Assembly (NCBI GenBank): GCA_029856145.1 | Contig: JAHQWK010000003.1 | Location: forward strand, 1 to 64,000 | Length of the DNA stretch: 64,000 bases | Source of the DNA: Promethearchaeia archaeon | Lineage (GTDB): Archaea; Asgardarchaeota; Lokiarchaeia; Sigyniarchaeales; SOKP01 | Direction: 5' to 3' | Translations under genes and position numbers: made by a program | Notes under the pieces: generated by a model | Database searches by the model: none | Seen by the model: only the letters and a program-made list of their open reading frames with translations | Told to the model about the DNA's origin: nothing | Part shown: positions 54,949 to 63,021 of the stretch, one piece after another | Position numbering within the stretch: position 1 is the stretch's first letter | Layout of the letters: each line of letters starts with the position of its first letter

Positions 54949-55194
54949 ATTCCTTAATACTTTCTATTGATTAATATTGAGTATAGAACTTAGGTACAAT
55001 ATATTAAACAATTATTTAGTAAAACAAGATATATTTAAACTTCATTAAAAGCAAGAATTTTTTGACAGCGTATCAAACAAAGCAATACGTCTTATACAAA
55101 TAATTTATTAAATTGGAAAGGATTATCTATAAGAAATTAAATGAACTTAATTATTGTTGACATCAAATAAAAGTTAAATTATCCTAATCTCGAA

Positions 55195-56625
55195 GTGTTA
55201 TTGTTGTATATTAAAAATACTTCTGAAATTCTTACAAAAGAATTACCCAATGTTCAATTAACATTAAGACAAATTGGGCTTCAGGCAATTTCAAAAGCTA
55301 TCTCCTCTGTAAAATCTAAAAGATTAATGGAAAAATGTATTAGAGTACTTAATAATAAATTATTTATTGAAAATGATGAGTATGATTTACAAAAGTTCGA
55401 AAAAATATACATTATTGGAGGAGGAAAGGCTACTGCTGAAATGGCATTGACACTTGAAAGAATTCTGTCAAATACGAAAGATATCAGTTATAAAAGTATT
55501 ATTAATGTACCAAAAAACCTTGAAAAACAAGACTTTTTTAAAAAAAGTAAAATCTCTATTAATTTTGCTTCCCATCCTATTCCAAATGAGAGTGGACTTA
55601 AAGGAACTTTATCCATGATGGATCTTATAGAAAATTCGACTGAAAATGATCTTATCGTTTGTTTAATTTCCGGAGGAGGCTCCGCTTTACTTCCATTGCC
55701 AAAAAAAGGCATAAAACTTAAAGATTTACAAGAAATTAATTCTTTACTTTTGTCATTAGGAGCATCAATTCACGAGATTAATACCATAAGAAAACATTTA
55801 TCAGATTTTAAAGGAGGTAATCTGGCAAAGAAATTATATATTTCAAGTGGAGCTACTTTAATCTCTTTAATCATTTCAGATGTTGTTGGAGATGATTTAG
55901 ATTCAATTGCTTCTGGACCTACTGTACCTGATAAAACTACATTTAAGGATGCTTTTAAAATTATGAAGAAGTATGACCTCTTGGGAAAAATTCCTATCTC
56001 TGTAAAGAAACATTTAGAAAAGGGATTATCCGATAAATCTTTAGAAAATCCAAAACCCAATGATTTATGTTTTACAAATGCTCATAATTACTTAATTGGA
56101 AGTGTAACCTCTGCTGCTCGAGAAGTTAAGTCTTACTTAACAAATGAAGGATTTGAAGTCGATTACTTTTCCAATAATATAATTGGTGAAGCTAGAAAAT
56201 TTGGAAAATCTCTTTATGGAATCATATCTCACCAAGTTCAAGAAAGTTTAAATCAAAATAAAGTTGTAAGAAAAGCCTTGATTGGAACTGGTGAATTAAC
56301 TGTTACAATCAGAGGGAAGGGAATTGGGGGAAGGAACCAAGAGATGTTATTAAGTTTCCTAAATAATGTAAAAAATAATAAACTCAATTATCATTTTCTA
56401 ATCATTAGTGTGAATCTTGATGGCATTGAAGGTAATAGTGAAGCGATGGGGGCTTTAATTGATAACTATACGTTTGAACAAATGACTTCAAAAAATATCG
56501 ACCCAGAAAAGTTTCTTGCCAATAATGATTCAAATAGTTTTTTTAAGAAATTAAGAACTGAAATAATCAGTGGACCAACCGGCTGTAATGTAAATGATTT
56601 ACTCTTAATTCTTATTTCAATATAA
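55195..56625 (+). CDS. Glycerate 2-kinase (MOFRL-type GckA family)
   Basis: The 476-residue protein has the two-domain layout of this kinase family: the N-terminal YIIGGGKATAEMALTLERIL, CLISGGGSALLPLP and IHEINTIRKHLSDFKGGNL, then SLIISDVVGDDLDSIASGPT. The C-terminal MOFRL domain is GTGELTVTIRGKGIGGRNQE and NLDGIEGNSEAMGALIDNYT. It phosphorylates D-glycerate to 2-phosphoglycerate, linking to glycolysis. Start GTG 55195 is the first codon of the frame with protein-like sequence. The gene stands alone and is divergent from the longin-GTPase. Confidence 0.93.
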   Translation: MLLLYIKNTSEILTKELPNVQLTLRQIGLQAISKAISSVKSKRLMEKCIRVLNNKLFIENDEYDLQKFEKIYIIGGGKATAEMALTLERILSNTKDISYKSIINVPKNLEKQDFFKKSKISINFASHPIPNESGLKGTLSMMDLIENSTENDLIVCLISGGGSALLPLPKKGIKLKDLQEINSLLLSLGASIHEINTIRKHLSDFKGGNLAKKLYISSGATLISLIISDVVGDDLDSIASGPTVPDKTTFKDAFKIMKKYDLLGKIPISVKKHLEKGLSDKSLENPKPNDLCFTNAHNYLIGSVTSAAREVKSYLTNEGFEVDYFSNNIIGEARKFGKSLYGIISHQVQESLNQNKVVRKALIGTGELTVTIRGKGIGGRNQEMLLSFLNNVKNNKLNYHFLIISVNLDGIEGNSEAMGALIDNYTFEQMTSKNIDPEKFLANNDSNSFFKKLRTEIISGPTGCNVNDLLLILISI

Positions 56626-56661
56626 ATTTAAATACTTAAGATTATACTAAAAATAACGAAG

Positions 56662-56820
56662 ATGAGTGAAGTATTAATTTGCCCTTTGTGTGGTTTTAGT
56701 TTTAGATATTCAAACTCTAAAACAGAAAAGGAGAAAATTAAATGTCCTATGTGTGGTTATGAATTTAGAAATCCTCGTGTTTCTCCTTTTACTCCAAAAG
56801 AATTTAATAAGAAATTCTAG
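56662..56820 (+). CDS. Small zinc-ribbon protein
   Basis: A 52-residue protein with two CxxC pairs separated by 23 residues (VLICPLCGFSFRY and KIKCPMCGYEFRN), the layout of a zinc ribbon. The tail is basic (FTPKEFNKKF). Such proteins often bind nucleic acid or help a large complex; which one is unknown. It sits 36 bases after the glycerate kinase stop on the same strand and could share its transcript. Confidence 0.65.
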   Translation: MSEVLICPLCGFSFRYSNSKTEKEKIKCPMCGYEFRNPRVSPFTPKEFNKKF

Positions 56821-57018
56821 TGAATTTTGATATTACAAGTCGAATTGGAGTGAAGAAATTAGATTCACGCATAATTCGATAAAATTCTTTTACACAATAA
56901 TAATTTCTATATTGGAAGATTTTTTAAAGATTGAAGTTGAAATTAGATTACCGATTAATTTTTATTAATTGGTAAATAGTTTTCAATTTAATACAAATTA
57001 AAATCTTGGTAAAAAACA

Positions 57019-59169
57019 ATGGCTAAAAAAGATAAGAAAAAGAAACCATCGGCGCGAACAGCACGAATGGGCTGGGATAAAGCAGAAGCTGAAGAAGAAA
57101 TTATAGCTGAAGCATTGAAACGAAAGGATATGGATACAGGACGCGTCGAATTGCTTGATAGAGATACCTCTACTCCCGTTATTGAGACATATGACGAAGA
57201 TACTGGAAAACTCGAGGGTAGTATCATTTTAAAAGATCGTAATAGGGAAGGTCTTCTATCTTTAGTGAAAATAATTGAAACTGTAGACGTAGAACAGGAT
57301 CATGATGCCAATATTAAATCTTTTGCCCATAGTGGTAAATTTAATATTGAGAATCCAAGTTCTGTTGATAGATTATGGGATATCGATGTATCTCTTGAAA
57401 ACATCGGAAGTACTGATTTGAAATCTAAGAATATATCAATAAGAGAATTAGGTACTGAATCACCAGATAATGTCGATTCAAGAGAATTTAAAATAACTAA
57501 GGATATAAAAAATTTATTGCTTGTTAAAGAATTTATAAGTACACTTCCCAATGCTGACGATGTTTTAAATATCAATGATATTGAAAAAGAGTTATTAAAA
57601 ACAAAAGATAAAACAGGCGAAGTCTCTTCAAAACCACCAACAATCCCAAAATTAGAAGATGAAGAAGAGGAGGAAGAGGAAGAATTAGAAGGTGAAACTT
57701 GGGGTGATGGAGGAACTCTTGTTGAAACTGGACTAGAATCTTTCGGAATATCGATTGATAAAGATAATGTTGTAACTTTTGCTATAGCGATTAGAAGTCT
57801 CTTTGATAAACCTGTATCAAATATTAAAGTCGTAAAAAATATTCCTGATGATTATTCAAATCCAGTAATCAAGGATACGACCGAAGGCAGAGCTGAAATT
57901 CAAGGAAATCAAATAACTTGGACAATTGATAAATTAGCTCCGGAATATACCGCGATGTGCAAATTTACATGCAATATTATGGTAACAGATATCACTAAAA
58001 GAAGAACAGGAACAATTGAAGTTACTTATCAAGCAGCATCTTCTTATGCTGAAGGATTAGCTATAGAGAAATTTGATGCTTATACAAGAAACAAATTTTA
58101 TATTGATACAGTTGAAAGGGATGAGGAACCTGGTATTTTTGATTGTAAGCTTGTATTTGATAATTCCTCAGAATTTATAATTCAACTCTTCAACGCAGAT
58201 GTATATTCCCCGGAAGATGAAACAAAGAAATTTGTAGATATTGATCCTAAAGACGTCCCAATGTTACCAAGTGGTGCACAATGGCATTCGACAAAATGGC
58301 AATATGAGAGTGAAGAATATCCAACCTTTAGAAAGAAGTTAGAGTTTAGAGTAGTGCCAGATTTTCAAACAATTGTTAATGGAACAATGGCCCTATCGGA
58401 TGTTATATTAGAGATTGGAAGTATCTCTGGAGTATTGTCTTATAACTTAACTGAAGTTCCAACTTATCGAACAAAAGATGTTATTGCAACCCTTAAAATG
58501 GTTAATAACGGTTCAGCACCACTTAATGAGGTTACAATCATTCAACAATACTTCTCTGATGAATATCAACCTCCAAAAGCGGATGAAATTAAGTTACTAT
58601 GGGATGGTGAAGAAGTTGAGGTTTCTGCTGGAGCGGTAAGCTTCGAAGATAAAGCTTTCAAAATTGATCTCAAGGATTTGAAAGACAGTAGTACAGGTAT
58701 GTTCAAACCAGACTCATCTTTAGAGTTTAAATATCCTATTCATTGTGTAAACCCAGCACGTGAATCTACTTTTGAATCTGAAATAATTTATCTTGCCAAC
58801 ACTTTTCCAGTAAGTCAAGAGTTAGAGTTCAAACCAGAGGTTCCTGTAGTTCAAGCAATGCACATCAGAAGAAAATTCAGAATAGGAAAAGAAGTTGTTC
58901 CTATTGGAGATTTGGGAAATTACAGAATTATATTAATTCTTGAAAACATCGGAGAATCTAAATTACACAATCTCATCTTACTTGATAAAGTTCCAGATTC
59001 GTTCGAATATGGTTCCTATTCTATGACTCCTGAAATAACAGATGAAGTTGGTCAGGACACATTAAAGTGGGATATCGAACTTTTGGATGTGGGAGATAAA
59101 TTGGAAATCACTTATGAAATAACGGGTACAGGCAAATACAGCCCTTCTGATGCCCAATTAGCGCTTTAA
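57019..59169 (+). CDS. 716-residue cytosolic protein of repeated beta-sandwich domains, unknown function
   Basis: I do not recognise a named family. The protein has a very basic N terminus (MAKKDKKKKPSARTARMGW), no signal peptide and no membrane segment, and a poly-acidic stretch (EDEEEEEEEELEGE) around residues 213-228 that divides it. Before and after it are several Ig-like or DUF11/CARDB-like beta domains (SVDRLWDIDVSLENIGSTDL, TFAIAIRSLFDKPVSNIKVV, DVIATLKMVNNGSAPLNEV, YRIILILENIGESKLHNLI). Such domains are usual in secreted proteins but here look intracellular. It lies just upstream of the propeller protein, and a poly-T terminator follows at 59181-59220. Confidence 0.8.
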   Translation: MAKKDKKKKPSARTARMGWDKAEAEEEIIAEALKRKDMDTGRVELLDRDTSTPVIETYDEDTGKLEGSIILKDRNREGLLSLVKIIETVDVEQDHDANIKSFAHSGKFNIENPSSVDRLWDIDVSLENIGSTDLKSKNISIRELGTESPDNVDSREFKITKDIKNLLLVKEFISTLPNADDVLNINDIEKELLKTKDKTGEVSSKPPTIPKLEDEEEEEEEELEGETWGDGGTLVETGLESFGISIDKDNVVTFAIAIRSLFDKPVSNIKVVKNIPDDYSNPVIKDTTEGRAEIQGNQITWTIDKLAPEYTAMCKFTCNIMVTDITKRRTGTIEVTYQAASSYAEGLAIEKFDAYTRNKFYIDTVERDEEPGIFDCKLVFDNSSEFIIQLFNADVYSPEDETKKFVDIDPKDVPMLPSGAQWHSTKWQYESEEYPTFRKKLEFRVVPDFQTIVNGTMALSDVILEIGSISGVLSYNLTEVPTYRTKDVIATLKMVNNGSAPLNEVTIIQQYFSDEYQPPKADEIKLLWDGEEVEVSAGAVSFEDKAFKIDLKDLKDSSTGMFKPDSSLEFKYPIHCVNPARESTFESEIIYLANTFPVSQELEFKPEVPVVQAMHIRRKFRIGKEVVPIGDLGNYRIILILENIGESKLHNLILLDKVPDSFEYGSYSMTPEITDEVGQDTLKWDIELLDVGDKLEITYEITGTGKYSPSDAQLAL

Positions 59170-59180
59170 TATTAATAAGG

Positions 59181-59220
59181 CATTTTTTATTTTTTTTATT
59201 TTTTATATTTTTTATATTTT
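59181..59220 (+). terminator. Poly-T terminator after the beta-sandwich gene
   Basis: A run of T tracts interrupted by single A bases starts 12 bases after the stop codon, as in archaeal intrinsic termination. It separates this transcript from the propeller gene at least partly. Confidence 0.5.
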
Positions 59221-59312
59221 CAATAATAGTTTAATAAACGTAGGGATAATTATTAAATGAATAAATAACGAAATTTAATTTAATTACTACTTTTAATAAG
59301 TCTTGAGAAACT

Positions 59313-60983
59313 ATGTTAAGAAAACGTTATCAGCTGAATTGGATGTTTGAATGTCCAGATGCGGTTTTAACTTGCTCAGTATTGAAATGTAAAGATAATA
59401 ATTTTATAGTTTTTGGTGGGCATGATAAAACCCTTTATTTGATGGATGAACAAATGAATATTATTGATGATAGAGCATTTGACGGATGGTGCAGATGCAG
59501 TTATCCAATAGATCTTAATGGAGATGGATGCGATGAGATATTAGTAGGGGCTGGTGACGGTAATTTTATGGTTTTGAAATTAAATGTCGAAAAGAAAAAG
59601 CTCGCAGGTTTGATGCGTTATAAGTCTTCCAAGAGGATTAATTGCTGTATCGCTGGAGATTTAACTCGAGATGGGAATATTGAACTGATCTTTGGAAGTG
59701 ATGATAAAACGCTTAAAATTTTCGACGATATTAAATCAAAAGAGCCCAAATTTATATTGTACTATGACTCTTGGGTCACAACTTGCACATTAGGCTTCTT
59801 AAAATTACCAGATAATGAGGATGCTATTTATGGATTATTAATAGGCACAAAAAATGGGTTAGTTCAATTAGCTCAATTTCAAGATAACATGTTAAATATT
59901 ATTTGGCAGAAAGATTTTTCCACTCAGATCAATGATATCAAAGTTGGAGATGTAACAAATGATGGATTTAATGAAATACTCCTATGCACTGATGATTCCC
60001 TTATTAAAATTTTAACTAGTGAAGGAGAACCCATTAAAGAGATTAATACTGAAGAAGGGCGTCCAATTTCATTATTAATTGAAGATATAGATGGTGATAA
60101 TGCAAAAGAAATTGTTGCAGGATGTGCAGATGGTTCTCTAAAAGTCTTTCATAATCCATCATTAGACTCACATGAATTTGAATTAAAATGGAAGACTAAG
60201 GTATCTACATCTATTAAAAATGTAAGTTACCTTACGGGAAAGGATAAGAATGTAAAGCACATTGTATTTGGAGGGTATGATCGTAAAATTAGAAACGTCA
60301 CTGATTTTGAATGGGGTCAAAAACAATCAATTGAAATCCCTCAAAAAATTAAAACTCATGAAATAAAAGAAAGCAAAAAAAAGGATTTAATTAAGGAAAT
60401 TGCGAAAATAAAAGAAGTTCCAACAAATATAAGAGAAACTATATTCAACCATTTACAAGATCAGGGGCATTTAAAAGATTTAATGAAAGAATTATCAAAA
60501 TTAGGCTATTCCGAGGATGAGATCTTAGATGAATTCGCACTTCTAAAGACACAGAAATCAGTGATTTATGAAAAAGTTACATATCCGGTGTGGAGTTTGC
60601 CTAGTGAAGAAATTGAGAAGAAAATGCCTGAAGAAGTTAAAGCGGAAATCTTAGTTGAAGAACAACCAAAACCTAAGGTGCAACCATTAGTTATTGAAAA
60701 ATCTGTTGCACCTAAAAAAGACAAATTACGAGCAGCTTTAGAAACTGAAACTAAAACAAAAGTCACTGAAGAAAAGGTTAGTGCTGGAGGATCATTAGAA
60801 GATACAATTATTGAATATTTAAAAGAGCAGAAATTAGTGGCAACTAAAGCACAATTCGTTAATAGTATCAAAGAAAGAGGTTTTTCTAATAGTGAAATTG
60901 AAAAAAAAATAAATGAATTAAAGGAGCAGGATAAAATTCAATATTCACGGGCTAAACCAAAAGGTTGGAGTTTAATCGAATAA
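59313..60983 (+). CDS. Intracellular FG-GAP-like beta-propeller with C-terminal winged-helix-like region
   Basis: The 556-residue protein has no signal peptide or membrane segment. Residues 10-345 are a seven- or eight-blade propeller of FG-GAP/WD type, with Asp-rich loops DLNGDGCDEILVGAGDG, DLTRDGNIELIFGSDD, DVTNDGFNEILLCTDDS and DIDGDNAKEIVAGCADGS, which may bind calcium. Residues 355-430 are helical, 430-490 a Pro/Lys/Glu-rich linker, and 490-556 a winged-helix-like segment (SLEDTIIEYLKEQKL, AQFVNSIKERGFSNSEIEKK, DKIQYSRAKPKGWSLIE). Cytosolic propellers with this blade type are found in BBSome-like or KICSTOR-like (ITFG2) subunits, so a scaffold role is plausible. Confidence 0.82.
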   Translation: MLRKRYQLNWMFECPDAVLTCSVLKCKDNNFIVFGGHDKTLYLMDEQMNIIDDRAFDGWCRCSYPIDLNGDGCDEILVGAGDGNFMVLKLNVEKKKLAGLMRYKSSKRINCCIAGDLTRDGNIELIFGSDDKTLKIFDDIKSKEPKFILYYDSWVTTCTLGFLKLPDNEDAIYGLLIGTKNGLVQLAQFQDNMLNIIWQKDFSTQINDIKVGDVTNDGFNEILLCTDDSLIKILTSEGEPIKEINTEEGRPISLLIEDIDGDNAKEIVAGCADGSLKVFHNPSLDSHEFELKWKTKVSTSIKNVSYLTGKDKNVKHIVFGGYDRKIRNVTDFEWGQKQSIEIPQKIKTHEIKESKKKDLIKEIAKIKEVPTNIRETIFNHLQDQGHLKDLMKELSKLGYSEDEILDEFALLKTQKSVIYEKVTYPVWSLPSEEIEKKMPEEVKAEILVEEQPKPKVQPLVIEKSVAPKKDKLRAALETETKTKVTEEKVSAGGSLEDTIIEYLKEQKLVATKAQFVNSIKERGFSNSEIEKKINELKEQDKIQYSRAKPKGWSLIE

Positions 60984-61430
60984 TTATTCTTGAGTCTTCT
61001 TTATAAAAAATTCTTGTATTGTTTCTTGAAAAGGTTCAAATTGATTTAATTCTGTGAAATCTGCTTCATTATACTTTTGAATAAATAATTGTAGTACTGG
61101 CTCTACCCTTTCAAAGAATTTTCTAACAAGTTTATCTGATTTTTTTTTTGATTTATCAACCAATCCATATAAAATTATTGGTTCTTTAACACGATTATCT
61201 CCTGATTGGATCTGAGCAATCTTAAAGATAAACAAGATATTCCCTGATTCTAAATATTCCATAGAATTATTTTTAAAAGCAGTATCTACAAATATATTAA
61301 TCGCTGAAATAAATGCCCCTCTAAGATCCTTATTTATACCACTTTCTTTTTGAACTGGAATTTTTTTCATTATATGACTCACAAGGACAAAGCCCCGAAA
61401 TACAAAACCTAACTCGTAAAGTTCCTTCAA
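60984..61430 (-). CDS. Longin-like domain protein
   Basis: A 148-residue protein that reads as a single longin or longin-like fold: LGFVFRGFVLVSHIMKKIP, a helix GAFISAINIFVDTAF, strands NILFIFKIAQIQSG and EPIILYGLVDKSK, then the long helix VRKFFERVEPVLQLFIQKYN and a final helix. It is convergent with the propeller gene, end to end without a gap (stop codons meet at 60983/60984). Function is probably regulatory through a small GTPase; the partner is unknown. Confidence 0.6.
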   Translation of the reverse strand: MKELYELGFVFRGFVLVSHIMKKIPVQKESGINKDLRGAFISAINIFVDTAFKNNSMEYLESGNILFIFKIAQIQSGDNRVKEPIILYGLVDKSKKKSDKLVRKFFERVEPVLQLFIQKYNEADFTELNQFEPFQETIQEFFIKKTQE

Positions 61431-61557
61431 TTTAGAATCAAATAAATTAATTAATAATTATCTTTCTAAAAATGATTGTTAAAAAATTAATGTTTATTTT
61501 CATATTTAATTTTAGACTAAATGCTTATATATACTATTAAAAAGAACGAGTTATAAT

Positions 61558-62073
61558 ATGATGCTAAACCTTGATAAACGATTTGATGAAAAACTTAAAG
61601 ATTTAAAAAATTCATTACCCAAATTGAAAGTAAATGCTAACTGTGCAGAATTGACTTTAACAAGCGTTCTTGAAATATTAGGAATTGACAATTACATCTT
61701 TCATAATGTTGCGATTCCATTAGCTGGCGGATTTGGTGGTTATAAATCAAAAAAAGGATGGCAAGGAGCTTGTGGGGCTGTTTGTGGTGGATGTTCGGCA
61801 ATGGGGGCAATAATGGGTGGACAGAAAAAAATGGAAAATGAAATGATGTTAAAAGCCTATTTAAAAGCAGCTAAATTTGCTAGTGAGTTTGAAAAGGAAT
61901 TTGGTTCTGTAGTATGTTCAGAACTCTGTGGGTATGATTTTAGTCAACCTGAAGGCATGACAGAATATATCAGAAGTGGAACTTGGAAAAAGAAATGCTA
62001 TCATTATGTAGTGTGGGCAATAGATCAGGTAAGAAAATTCACGCAAAGAGAATTAAAAAACAAATGGAAATAA
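61558..62073 (+). CDS. C_GCxxG_C_C family redox-type protein
   Basis: A 171-residue protein with the family pattern: NCAELTLTSVLEILG at the start, then ACGAVCGGCSAMGAIMGGQ (GCxxG motif), a Cys in VVCSELCGYDFS and a final Cys in KKKCYHYVVWA. Members probably bind metal or an Fe-S cluster and are widely found in anaerobes beside redox genes; the reaction is unknown. A basic C-terminal tail is present. Confidence 0.8.
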   Translation: MMLNLDKRFDEKLKDLKNSLPKLKVNANCAELTLTSVLEILGIDNYIFHNVAIPLAGGFGGYKSKKGWQGACGAVCGGCSAMGAIMGGQKKMENEMMLKAYLKAAKFASEFEKEFGSVVCSELCGYDFSQPEGMTEYIRSGTWKKKCYHYVVWAIDQVRKFTQRELKNKWK

Positions 62074-62203
62074 AATAATCTTAAAGCAATCTCTAAATAC
62101 AAATTTTTTAATTTTTTGAAATTAAAAGTTTTTTATACTAATATTTGTTTATTACAATTATTCAAAAAAAAAATATTGATTAATAAGGTTAGGAATTAAT
62201 TTT

Positions 62204-62446
62204 ATGAGTGAAGAAGAGTCTCGTTTTTGTCCTTATTGTGGAGTTGAGCTAGAACACCCTTACTGGGCTCACATTCAAGCAAAACATCCAGAAAAATATA
62301 CCCAAAAAGAAACTTGGATAAAATTATGGCAAGATTATCGAGGTTTAGGGATGGATGAAGAAACATCTTTAATGGTAATATCAGAACTGTTCAATGCAAC
62401 TCAAGAAGAAGTTAAATCTTTCTTAGAAAATGCTAAAGTTCTGTAA
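62204..62446 (+). CDS. Small C2H2-type zinc finger protein
   Basis: An 80-residue protein with the N-terminal zinc site CPYCGVELEHPYWAHIQAKH (Cys-x2-Cys-x11-His-x4-His) and a helical C-terminal part (TWIKLWQDYRGLGMDEETS, ATQEEVKSFLENAKVL). C2H2 fingers are uncommon in archaea outside a few groups; it may bind nucleic acid or a protein. A poly-T terminator follows the stop. Confidence 0.7.
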   Translation: MSEEESRFCPYCGVELEHPYWAHIQAKHPEKYTQKETWIKLWQDYRGLGMDEETSLMVISELFNATQEEVKSFLENAKVL

Positions 62447-62463
62447 TTTTTGTTTTTTTTTTA
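62447..62463 (+). terminator. Poly-T terminator after the zinc finger gene
   Basis: TTTTTGTTTTTTTTTT directly follows the stop codon and looks like an archaeal intrinsic terminator. Confidence 0.5.
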
Positions 62464-62533
62464 GATTTATTTTTAAAAATTAAAATAAATAAAGAAATAG
62501 TTTAAATTTAAATCACTAATATTAAATTTCGAA

Positions 62534-62830
62534 TTAGAATTCTTCTTCTTCTTCGTCTTCTTTTAAGAGTCCTGCTTGTTTTAACAAATCTTCTACGCTA
62601 TCTCGAGCTTTTATTAATTGTTCATTTTCATTTAAATTAAGTTTTTCAATAGCGTCATCGCTGAATTCCATTATTTTCTTAATAGCTTCAGAAGAGAAAT
62701 CTTTGATTTTTTCAGATGTTTCCTCTATGAAATCTTTTCCAGATTCGCCAAAGACATTTCCAAAGAAATCGGTAAAAGATTTATTCAGTTTTTCTATGAA
62801 GTTTTCTTTTTCTTCTCCTTCATCACTCAT
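62534..62830 (-). CDS. Acidic, helical 98-residue protein, unknown function
   Basis: No family recognised. It is strongly acidic with amphipathic helices (ENFIEKLNKSFTDFFGNVFG, DFIEETSEKIKDFSSEAIKK, AIEKLNLNENEQLIKARDSV), and ends in EDEEEEEF. This pattern suggests a small chaperone-like or membrane-surface protein, but there is no direct evidence. Confidence 0.55.
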   Translation of the reverse strand: MSDEGEEKENFIEKLNKSFTDFFGNVFGESGKDFIEETSEKIKDFSSEAIKKIMEFSDDAIEKLNLNENEQLIKARDSVEDLLKQAGLLKEDEEEEEF

Positions 62831-62950
62831 TTTATTTCACTTATTTTTAGAGTAAATTTATTTAAATAATTTATTAAAGTATTAAAATTCATACTTCTTT
62901 TTCGACTTTATGCGGCAACACTTTTATATTTATCTCTAATATTATAATTT

Positions 62951-62960
62951 CTTTTATATA
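62951..62960 (+). promoter_or_regulatory. TATA box of the acyl-CoA synthetase gene
   Basis: CTTTTATATA lies about 70 bases before ATG 63022 and about 28 bases before a 12-base palindrome that probably overlaps the transcription start. Confidence 0.5.
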
Positions 62961-62978
62961 TCATCATCTACGTGTGTA

Positions 62979-62990
62979 GGTTTTAAAACC
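62979..62990 (+). promoter_or_regulatory. Candidate operator palindrome before the acyl-CoA synthetase gene
   Basis: GGTTTTAAAACC is a perfect 12-base palindrome between the TATA box and the ATG, flanked unevenly by CTAC and GTAG. Its place at the expected transcription start fits a repressor-type operator. The repressor is unknown. Confidence 0.35.
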
Positions 62991-63021
62991 ATGTAGTATT
63001 TTTTGATATAAGGGAAAATAT

